Of a stretch of 11,692 bases of DNA, positions 5,868 through 11,692 are shown piece by piece. The position numbers were made by a program, and so were the translations under genes. Below the pieces are notes generated by a model. The model saw nothing but the letters and a program-made list of their open reading frames with translations, did not search any database and was not told the DNA's origin. This DNA is from Humisphaera sp. Its GTDB lineage: Bacteria > Planctomycetota > Phycisphaerae > Tepidisphaerales > Tepidisphaeraceae. The stretch is from the NCBI GenBank assembly GCA_025351525.1, contig JANXVV010000162.1, forward strand, positions 1 through 11,692. Direction: 5' to 3'. How positions within the stretch are numbered: position 1 is the stretch's first letter; the number at the start of each line of letters is the position of its first letter.

Positions 5868-7619
5868 ATGCGCTGGACGCAGACGCTCATTCCGACTCAG
5901 AAAGAAACCCCCTCCGACGCGCAGATTGTCAGCCATCAACTGATGGTTCGCGGCGGGATCATCCGACAACTCACCGCCGGCGCCTATGACTTTCTGCCAT
6001 TGGGGCTTCGCAGTTTGCGGAAGGCGTCGCAGATCATTCGCGAGGAAATGGACGCGATCGGATGTGCCGAGGTGCTGCTGCCGGCGTTGCAGCCGTTTGA
6101 ACTATGGCAGAAAACGGGCCGGGATGTGACGTATGGCGAGAACCTGATGAAGTTCAAGGATCGCCATGGCCGGATGAATGTGCTCGGGCCGACCCACGAG
6201 GAAGTGGTCACGGAAATGGTGATGGCCTACGTCAGTTCATATCGGCAATTGCCCCTCAGCCTCTATCAGATTCAAACGAAATTTCGCGATGAATACCGAC
6301 CGCGATTCGGGCTGCTGCGGGTTCGCGAATTTTTGATGAAGGACGCCTATAGCTTTCACGCGAATCTTGAAAGTCTGAATGCGGTGTACGACCGGTTTTA
6401 CGCGGCGTATCAAAAGATCTTCACGCGATGCGGAATCCCGTTCGTGATCGTCGAGGCGGAAGCCGGGCCGATCGGCGGCAGCGCCTCGCATGAATTTATG
6501 GCGGTGTGCTCAACGGGGGAAGACACAATCGTAACCAGCGACAAAAACAATTACGCGGCGAATGTGGAAAAGGCGGAGATCGGCGCGCGGCCCTTCACGT
6601 TTGACGCCGCTCCGACCGGTGAGTTGGAAAAAGTACACACGCCGGGACTTCCGGGCATTGAGGATGTCGGCAAATTCATGAAGGTGAAGCCGAAGAACAT
6701 GCTGAAGACATTGGTCTTTAAAGCGACCGGCGGCGAGGTGGACTGGGTCGTAGCCGTCGTCCGCGGGGATCATGAGGTGAATGAATCCAAACTGAAAAAG
6801 GCGGCGGGCGAGAAGTTCGGCGTCGCCGCGATTGAGTTGACGGACGATGAAGCGGTGCGGCAACAATGGGCGATCGGTTTCGTCTCCCCCACCGCCGCTC
6901 TGAAAGCTGTAAAAGCCGGTTTGTTGATCGACCCCGATGCCGCACAGGGTGGATTCTGGGCCGGCGGTGCGAATGAGATCGACTACCACGTCAAACATTT
7001 CAACTGGCGGCGGGAGTGCGGCGACAGCCTGAACGACCCGAAGAAAGTCGCCGTCGCTGACATCCGCAACGCCGCCGCCGGGGATCCTTCGCCGAAAAAT
7101 GACGGGGGCAAGCTGGTGGCCTCGAAGGGTATTGAGATCGGGCACGTCTTCAAATTAGGGACGAAATATTCCGATGCGCTCGGGGCCGATTTTCTCGATG
7201 AAAAAGGGGAGAAGCATCCGATGATCATGGGCTGCTACGGCATCGGTGTAGGCCGTATTCTCATCGCGGCGGTCGAGGCGTTTCACGATGACAAGGGGAT
7301 GGTGTGGCCCACCGCGATCGCGCCGTACAGCGTGATTATCACACCGATCAAGTATGACGGCGAAGTGAAAGCCGCCGCCGATCGGCTGTACGAGCAACTC
7401 AACGCCGCCGGGATCGACACGCTGCTGGACGACCGCGATCAACGCCCCGGCGTGAAGTTCAACGATGCGGATCTGATCGGCATCCCGGTCCGCGTCAACA
7501 TCGGCGATCGAGGTCTTAAAGAAGGCAAGTTCGAGTTGAAGAGGCGGAAAGTGGTGGAGACGGAGATGGTTGCGATGGAAGCGATCGTGGATCGCGTTCA
7601 AGCGGTATTGCGAGAATAA
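5868..7619 (+). CDS. proS: Prolyl-tRNA synthetase, bacterial type with editing domain
   Basis: This cytoplasmic class II aminoacyl-tRNA synthetase attaches proline to tRNA-Pro using ATP. The 583-residue protein begins with MRWTQTLIPT, the usual ProRS N terminus. AAGAGG at 5857-5862 precedes this ATG by 5 nt; an in-frame GTG at 5829 would add 13 residues unlike the family. Visible regions: motif 1 at about 45-76, motif 2 FRDE at 139-142 followed by RPRFG and an EFLMKDAYSFH stretch, and motif 3 GCYGIGVGR at 455-463. Between motifs 2 and 3 (about 225-385) sits the inserted YbaK-like editing domain that hydrolyses mischarged Ala-tRNA-Pro. The anticodon-binding domain starts near 485 and includes the DDRDQRPGVKF segment. 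Length and domain order fit a complete functional bacterial enzyme. It appears to be transcribed alone. Confidence 0.97.
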   Translation: MRWTQTLIPTQKETPSDAQIVSHQLMVRGGIIRQLTAGAYDFLPLGLRSLRKASQIIREEMDAIGCAEVLLPALQPFELWQKTGRDVTYGENLMKFKDRHGRMNVLGPTHEEVVTEMVMAYVSSYRQLPLSLYQIQTKFRDEYRPRFGLLRVREFLMKDAYSFHANLESLNAVYDRFYAAYQKIFTRCGIPFVIVEAEAGPIGGSASHEFMAVCSTGEDTIVTSDKNNYAANVEKAEIGARPFTFDAAPTGELEKVHTPGLPGIEDVGKFMKVKPKNMLKTLVFKATGGEVDWVVAVVRGDHEVNESKLKKAAGEKFGVAAIELTDDEAVRQQWAIGFVSPTAALKAVKAGLLIDPDAAQGGFWAGGANEIDYHVKHFNWRRECGDSLNDPKKVAVADIRNAAAGDPSPKNDGGKLVASKGIEIGHVFKLGTKYSDALGADFLDEKGEKHPMIMGCYGIGVGRILIAAVEAFHDDKGMVWPTAIAPYSVIITPIKYDGEVKAAADRLYEQLNAAGIDTLLDDRDQRPGVKFNDADLIGIPVRVNIGDRGLKEGKFELKRRKVVETEMVAMEAIVDRVQAVLRE

Positions 7620-7628
7620 TATTTCCGT

Positions 7629-7662
7629 CCCCTCCAACCCGGTAGGTCAGGGGGAGGGTTAG
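7629..7662. repeat. Decayed copy of the C/G-rich hairpin repeat, possible weak proS terminator
   Basis: CCCCTCC (7629-7635) and GGGGGAGGGTTAG (7650-7662) recall the arms of the element at 431-575, with a changed centre. CCCTCC can pair with GGAGGG (7653-7658). No T-run follows, so intrinsic termination after proS is doubtful. Confidence 0.4.
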
Positions 7663-7700
7663 CACTACAGCACGACTTATTTGGTCCGACTTAAATTAGA

Positions 7701-7739
7701 CACAGAGGACACGGAGAACACAGAGACCGGCACAGAGAA
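7701..7739. repeat. Short tandem CACAGAGGA-like repeat
   Basis: Four imperfect 9-nt units (CACAGAGGA, CACGGAGAA, CACAGAGAC, then CACAGAGAA after a 3-nt insertion) lie in a gene-free stretch. This resembles a widely dispersed bacterial intergenic repeat. I see no function in it. Confidence 0.6.
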
Positions 7740-7780
7740 AATGCAAGAAGATCAATGCGGAGAGAGGGATTCGTGGAGCA

Positions 7781-7810
7781 GGTGGCACGGGCGTCTCGCC
7801 AATACTGTCC
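7781..7810 (+). repeat. Left copy of a 30-bp inverted repeat
   Basis: The unit contains GGTGGCACGGGCGTCTCG and ends in ACTGTCC. It is the reverse complement of 8263-8292 with one mismatch in 30. The pair encloses the small hypothetical gene. A degenerate copy lies at 11658-11689. Confidence 0.85.
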
Positions 7811-7884
7811 GGCATTTCCATCCGCGCCGGATTTAGCAAAATATTGACTTGCGCTTTCCTCGTCGTTCCGTCATATTCCGCGCC

Positions 7885-8118
7885 ATGGCCGCAAGACGCA
7901 AGCAACCGCCGCTCAAGGAAGACAAGCTGGTCTGTCTCACGCTCGCGCGGAGCGTCCAGCCTTTCTTCGATTCGATGAAGGTCGCCGCCGGCCTTGCCAC
8001 GCTGGACGAGATCCTTCCGAGACTCGAACGCATCGAGCCAGAGAAAGCGCTCGAACGAATCCGCCTGGCGAAAAAATGGGCGAAAAAGCAACTGGCGGCG
8101 CCGCCGCTGAAAATTTAA
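7885..8118 (+). CDS. Small basic hypothetical protein
   Basis: This 77-residue protein is lysine- and arginine-rich, without signal peptide, membrane segment or cysteine pairs beyond C28. It seems to consist of a basic tail (about 1-12), a short strand or helix around KLVCLTLA, and helices running to a charged end (about 55-70, ALERIRLAKKWAKKQL). I recognise no family. The ATG at 7885 is chosen over an in-frame TTG at 7849, because that TTG belongs to a TTGACT box that looks like a -35. A CATATT at 7872-7877 may be the -10, but the spacing (22 nt) is too long for a normal promoter. No Shine-Dalgarno is visible, so translation might be leaderless. The gene is bracketed by inverted repeats at 7781-7810 and 8263-8292. 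It may be real but is not certain. Confidence 0.5.
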   Translation: MAARRKQPPLKEDKLVCLTLARSVQPFFDSMKVAAGLATLDEILPRLERIEPEKALERIRLAKKWAKKQLAAPPLKI

Positions 8119-8262
8119 TGACCCCCGGATGACGCATTTTTCATCGCGTGACCCGGATGCTTGACGCTGCGCGCATTCGGCCATCCAATGCCGCCGGTAA
8201 TCTGCGGCGAACCCCCGTGGAATCGACCCCGAGATGCTTTAGACCCGGCAACGCCGTTTCAC

Positions 8263-8292
8263 GGACAGTAGTGGCGAGACGCCCGTGCCACC
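8263..8292 (-). repeat. Right copy of the 30-bp inverted repeat
   Basis: This is the reverse complement of 7781-7810 (29 of 30 identical). On the - strand the copy is preceded by GCATTGAACAA, a flank shared with the degenerate copy at the window's right end, so the real repeat unit is longer than 30 bp. The gene-free stretch 8119-8611 otherwise holds a CTTCGCG-type repeat and a promoter. Confidence 0.85.
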
Positions 8293-8343
8293 TTGTTCAA
8301 TGCACCCAGGGCTTTCACAGAGATGAAGCATCTTCGGGTTGAA

Positions 8344-8389
8344 TTTCCTTCGCGAGAGAGCTTCGCGGCGTCGCGTCGTCGCGGTTCCC
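8344..8389. repeat. CTTCGCG-type repeat, second copy
   Basis: It starts with TTTCCTTCGCG and ends with TCGCGGTTCCC, as does 5731-5773, with related CTTCGCGGCG and TCGCGTCG pieces in the middle. It is a dispersed intergenic repeat without evident coding role. Confidence 0.5.
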
Positions 8390-8485
8390 CCGCCTTCGCT
8401 TTCCGCCGCAGAGTGTCGACGAGGATGCACCCGGATGCGGCGAATGAGATGGCCCCGCAAGATTTTCATCGGTCCAATAATTTTC

Positions 8486-8513
8486 TTGCTATTGTCGTCT
8501 AAAACCGTATTAT
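8486..8513 (+). promoter_or_regulatory. Sigma-70-like promoter of the LEPR-leader gene
   Basis: TTGCTA (8486-8491) and TATTAT (8508-8513) are 16 nt apart. Transcription would start near 8520, leaving a leader of about 90 nt. The promoter probably drives both the hydrolase-like gene and the acyltransferase gene behind it. Confidence 0.5.
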
Positions 8514-8611
8514 TCCGCCACGTTGTTGGGACGCGGACGGGAATTCTCGGCACGACGAACGTCTGCGGATGGCTTGATTTTACGATCTGAAAAATTTGGA
8601 CGAGGCAAAAG

Positions 8612-10945
8612 ATGCGGAATCGCAAATTGCGACCGAATTCGAGGGTGGATTGTTTTCAATCGCAAGGCAATCGTTTCACCGACCCTATTCGGCAGTCCGA
8701 ATGGATGGAACCTCTCGAGCAACGGCAAATGTTGTCGGTGTCGGTGACGCCTAACACCCCCGCCAGTCTGAATGCGACAGCCACTTCCGGCGAAATCGAT
8801 CTGCATTGGGTGGATAACGGCGGCAGCGAGACCCTTTTCAAAATCGAACGCCGTCCGCAATCGGTCGGCGCAAACGGCTATATCCAGATCGGGTTTGTCG
8901 GGGCGAATGTGACCAACTACGCCGATACCTCGGCGGCACCGGCAACCTCCTATGTCTATCGCGTCCGCTCGACGAACGGACCTGTGGATTCCGGCTATTC
9001 CAATGAAGCCACGGGAGCGATCGCCGGTACCATCGCACCCACCGGCGGCAACGGAGGGCCCAACGCGCCCACCGCTTTGACCGCTACATCGGCAACGGGT
9101 GAAGTCGACCTTCACTGGGTGAACAACGGCGGCGGAGCATCCCTCTTTAAAATCGAACGCCATCTCCTGTCGGATGGTGCCAATGCCTACGTGCAGGTCG
9201 GTTTCATCGGCGCGAATGCCACCGACTACGCCGACAAATCCACCGCACCGGCCACGCAATACATCTACCGAATCCGCTCGACCAATGGCCCGGTGGATTC
9301 CGCGTATTCCAACGACGCCGCAACCTCCACGGGATCGGCCAGGATACCCAATGGGCTCCCGCCGGGGTTGCCGACCGGTGGACCGGCAGCGCCTACCAGT
9401 CTTTCGGCCACGTCGAGCGTTTCCGGGGTATCACTGCAATGGACCGATGCTTCCACGGCACAGACCGGGCTGAAGATTGAACGTCGACCGCAATCGCAGG
9501 GCGCTAACGCCTACATTCAGGTCGGCTATGTCGGTGGCACGGCAACCGGTTATCTGGATGCCTCCGTCGGCTCCGCTACAACCTACGTCTACCGAGTTCG
9601 CTCCACTACCGGCCCCACCGATTCAGCATATTCCAACGAAGCGTCACCGACCGTTTCCGTGGTGACTCCGGTCGCGGGTCTTGGCATCAGTTCCAATGGA
9701 CGCTATCTCGTCAATGCGGATGGGAGCCCGTTTGTCTGGGTGAGCGATACCGCCTGGCGGCTCGTCAATCAACCTAGTCGCGCGGATGCGGATCTGTACC
9801 TGCGCGACCGTGCGAACAAGGGTTTCACGGTGATCCAAACCGTGCTGGTGAACGACTCGAATCCGCAGAATTTTGATGGGCAAAGCCCTTTCATCAATAA
9901 CGATCCCACCAAGCCCAATGCGGCTTATTTCAGTCATCTGGATGACCTGGTGAACGATGCCCAGGGATTGGGCCTGACCCTGGCGATTGCGCCGACATGG
10001 TGCAACAAAGTGGCGGGTCCGAAGGACCAAATTTTCACCGCCGATACGGTCAAGACATTCGGGCAGTTCCTGGGGAGTCGATACAAAGGCAAAAACATCA
10101 TCTGGATGCTGGGCGCCGATGCGCGGATCAATACGTCGCAGGACAGTTGGGATGCCCTGGCGGATGGGCTTAATGCGGGCAGCGGCGGCGCCAATCTGGT
10201 CACGTTTCATCCGCGCGGCGGGTTTTCCTCCTCCGATGGATACGCCAACGACCCGCGCGTTCAGTTCAACATGCTGCAATCGGGCCATACCGTCGACTCC
10301 GCCAACTACGACATGATCGCCGCCGATTACGCCCTCTCGCCGGCGAAACCCACCATCGACGGCGAAGCCAACTATGAAGACATTCCCAACAATCTTCAAA
10401 GCGGGAATGCACCCATCACCGCCTATGACATACGCAAAAAAGCCTACTGGTCGCTATTCGCCGGCGCGTTCGGGGTGGCCTACGGGAATATGAACGTCTA
10501 TCAATTCTGGACCCCGGGCGCGGTGTCGGATTTCCCGAACACACCCATGACGCCCTGGCAGGAGGCTCTGAATTCGCCGGGCGCGTTTCAAATGCAGTAC
10601 GTGAAGAAGCTGATTCAATCGCGCCCGATTTTGTCGCGGATTCCCGATCAATCCATTATCACCTCCTGGACCGCCGCCGGCAGCGATCACCTGCAAGCCA
10701 CCCGCGACGCGAACGGCAGTTACGCGATGATCTACAGCGCCTCGGGCCAACCGATGGTCGTCGACATGAGCAAAGTCACAGGCACCATTCGCGCTTCCTG
10801 GTACAACCCGCGCGACGGCACCTACACCCCCATCGGAACCTACTCCAATACCGGCACCCAAACGTTTATCCCTCCCACCATCGGATCCGGAAACGACTGG
10901 GTGCTGGTGATGGATGATGCTTCAAAGGGGTATTCGGTGAACTAA
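8612..10945 (+). CDS. LEPR-leader surface protein: three FN3-like repeats plus apiosidase-like (DUF4038/GH140) hydrolase domain
   Basis: This is a 777-residue protein. GAGG at 8602-8605, 6 nt before the ATG, supports the start. Residues 32-44 (MEPLEQRQMLSVS) match the LEPR-type leader found near the N terminus of many extracellular planctomycete proteins. No classical hydrophobic signal peptide precedes it. Three fibronectin-III-like repeats follow (about 49-138, 152-239, 260-346), each ending in a Y-R-[VI]-RSTxGPxDSxYSN pattern. A TIM-barrel-like domain begins near 356 (SNGRYLVNADGSPFVWVSDT) and fits the DUF4038 family, which includes GH140 apiosidases. D503 in IIWMLGAD and E585 in TIDGEANYED fit the expected acid/base and nucleophile. 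A C-terminal beta domain (about 685-777) resembles the one usual for this family. A cell-surface or secreted glycan-active enzyme is likely; the substrate (rhamnogalacturonan-II apiose or a self glycan) cannot be told from the sequence. Confidence 0.85.
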   Translation: MRNRKLRPNSRVDCFQSQGNRFTDPIRQSEWMEPLEQRQMLSVSVTPNTPASLNATATSGEIDLHWVDNGGSETLFKIERRPQSVGANGYIQIGFVGANVTNYADTSAAPATSYVYRVRSTNGPVDSGYSNEATGAIAGTIAPTGGNGGPNAPTALTATSATGEVDLHWVNNGGGASLFKIERHLLSDGANAYVQVGFIGANATDYADKSTAPATQYIYRIRSTNGPVDSAYSNDAATSTGSARIPNGLPPGLPTGGPAAPTSLSATSSVSGVSLQWTDASTAQTGLKIERRPQSQGANAYIQVGYVGGTATGYLDASVGSATTYVYRVRSTTGPTDSAYSNEASPTVSVVTPVAGLGISSNGRYLVNADGSPFVWVSDTAWRLVNQPSRADADLYLRDRANKGFTVIQTVLVNDSNPQNFDGQSPFINNDPTKPNAAYFSHLDDLVNDAQGLGLTLAIAPTWCNKVAGPKDQIFTADTVKTFGQFLGSRYKGKNIIWMLGADARINTSQDSWDALADGLNAGSGGANLVTFHPRGGFSSSDGYANDPRVQFNMLQSGHTVDSANYDMIAADYALSPAKPTIDGEANYEDIPNNLQSGNAPITAYDIRKKAYWSLFAGAFGVAYGNMNVYQFWTPGAVSDFPNTPMTPWQEALNSPGAFQMQYVKKLIQSRPILSRIPDQSIITSWTAAGSDHLQATRDANGSYAMIYSASGQPMVVDMSKVTGTIRASWYNPRDGTYTPIGTYSNTGTQTFIPPTIGSGNDWVLVMDDASKGYSVN

Positions 10946-10947
10946 CC

Positions 10948-11625
10948 ATGCCTCAATTGCGGGAAGCCATACAGGATGTGCTGATCATCGGTGCCGGCGG
11001 GCACGGCGCGGTGGTGCTGGATATCATCCTCGCCGCCGGGATCTACCGCCCCATCGGATTCATCGACGCCGACCCGACTCAGATCGGGAAGATGATCGGC
11101 GGCGTGCCGATCCTGGGCCCGATGAATTTATTGCCCAAATTAAAGCAGCAAGTTCGCCGCGCGATCGTGGCGATCGGGGACAATCGCGCCCGCCTCACCT
11201 ACGCGGCCAAATTGGTGCAGGGCGGTTTTGAACTGATCAATGCCATCCATCCCACCGCCCATGTTTCCCCCACCGCGATCCTGGGCCGCAACGTGGTGAT
11301 GGCGGCCGGGTCGATCGTCAGCACCTCCGCGAGAATCGGCGATTCGGTCCTCGTCAATACCGGGGCCGTCATCGATCACGAATGCGAAGTGGGCGAAGGG
11401 GTCCACGTCGGCCCGGGAGCCAAACTCGCCGGCCGTGTTCGCGTGGGATCGGGTGCTTTTATCGGGATGGGCGCGTGCGTGATTCAATGCCTGTCGATTG
11501 GAAATGAAGCGATCGTCGGTGCGGGTGCCGTCGTCGTTCGCGACGTGCCGGATCAGGACACAGTGGTCGGTATTCCCGCCCGTTCGATGCGCCGGCCAAC
11601 GGGGGAGAGGTTGATGGGGCCGTGA
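10948..11625 (+). CDS. NeuD/PglD-family sugar O/N-acyltransferase
   Basis: This is a 225-residue cytoplasmic enzyme that most likely moves an acetyl group from acetyl-CoA to the amino group of a UDP-amino-sugar or to a sialic-acid-like sugar. A Rossmann-like N-terminal domain (about 10-90) begins with the nucleotide-binding loop GAGGHG at 15-20. Hexapeptide repeats of a left-handed beta helix cover about 95-205, with the catalytic His-Glu pair at H144-E145 (in AVIDHECEVG). VVGIPAR near 207-213 is the usual acetyl-CoA-contacting end. Length fits the family (about 200-225). The ATG lies 2 nt after the stop of the hydrolase-like gene with no clear Shine-Dalgarno, so translational coupling is likely. 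Such enzymes usually sit in capsule, O-antigen or protein-glycosylation clusters; more such genes may follow beyond the window. The exact sugar is unknown. Confidence 0.9.
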   Translation: MPQLREAIQDVLIIGAGGHGAVVLDIILAAGIYRPIGFIDADPTQIGKMIGGVPILGPMNLLPKLKQQVRRAIVAIGDNRARLTYAAKLVQGGFELINAIHPTAHVSPTAILGRNVVMAAGSIVSTSARIGDSVLVNTGAVIDHECEVGEGVHVGPGAKLAGRVRVGSGAFIGMGACVIQCLSIGNEAIVGAGAVVVRDVPDQDTVVGIPARSMRRPTGERLMGP

Positions 11626-11657
11626 GCGATTGCAACGCGAAGGAAATCCAGATCGAG

Positions 11658-11689
11658 GCATTGAACAAAGGCGGCATGGGCGTCCCGCC
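11658..11689 (+). repeat. Degenerate third copy of the 30-bp repeat with its flank
   Basis: GCATTGAACAA (11658-11668) is identical to the flank of the 8263-8292 copy. The following GGCGGCATGGGCGTCCCGCC (11670-11689) differs from the repeat core at 3 of 20 positions. The window is cut here. A GTG at 11622 overlaps the preceding stop and stays open to the end, but its translation runs through the repeat and is not called as a gene. Confidence 0.6.
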
Positions 11690-11692
11690 CGT

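Noticed and set aside
6510..7145. Antisense open frame (211 codons) inside proS
   Set aside because: It lies opposite the highly conserved proS coding sequence and has no independent signals.
7701..7739. Possible CRISPR array from regularly spaced repeats
   Set aside because: Units are only 9 nt, directly tandem and imperfect, without spacers; no cas genes are nearby.
9644..10399. Antisense open frame (251 codons) inside the hydrolase-like gene
   Set aside because: It lies wholly opposite a gene with recognisable catalytic motifs, and no promoter or ribosome binding site supports it.
11622..11692. Partial gene starting with a GTG that overlaps the acyltransferase stop
   Set aside because: The frame is open to the window end, but most of it is the dispersed repeat, and no ribosome binding site is evident. 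The call cannot be supported with so little sequence.

Overview
The window looks like a chromosomal piece of a member of the Planctomycetota, probably a Phycisphaerae-type lineage. This rests on three things: a secreted-type protein that starts with the planctomycete LEPR-like leader (here LEQRQMLS), an FtsK-like ATPase of a type I associate with planctomycetes, and moderately GC-rich DNA with intergenic gaps full of short palindromic repeats. The lineage call is recognition and inference, not a database result.

Layout. Bases 1-204 hold overlapping palindromes and no convincing gene. Bases 205-4560 (+) hold a two-gene unit: a 71-residue helical protein with WXG100-like spacing, then a 1315-residue membrane-anchored protein with coiled coils and three FtsK/SpoIIIE-like ATPase modules, of which only the middle one has an intact Walker A. 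The two genes are separated by a 145-bp inverted-repeat element. A bidirectional hairpin terminator at 4564-4634 separates this unit from a convergent lipoprotein gene of unknown function (4654-5436, -). A repeat-rich divergent promoter region follows, then proS (5868-7619, +), a complete bacterial-type prolyl-tRNA synthetase with the inserted editing domain. Bases 7620-8611 hold a small basic hypothetical gene between two 30-bp inverted repeats, plus other repeat fragments. Bases 8612-11625 (+) hold a second two-gene unit: a LEPR-leader protein with three fibronectin-III-like repeats and an apiosidase-like (DUF4038/GH140-type) hydrolase domain, followed after 2 nt by a NeuD/PglD-type sugar O/N-acyltransferase. 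The window ends in a degenerate copy of the 30-bp repeat.

How the genes may work together. The strongest candidate for an undescribed system is the first pair. A small two-helix protein next to a three-module EccC/EssC-like ATPase resembles the minimal core of a type VII (ESX) secretion system, but the N-terminal half of the ATPase is unlike EccC/EssC (coiled coil, two membrane segments, coiled coil, no visible FHA). The last pair suggests surface-glycan metabolism: a cytoplasmic enzyme acetylating amino-sugar nucleotides, made together with an extracellular glycoside hydrolase-like protein. proS and the lipoprotein show no evident functional link to either pair.
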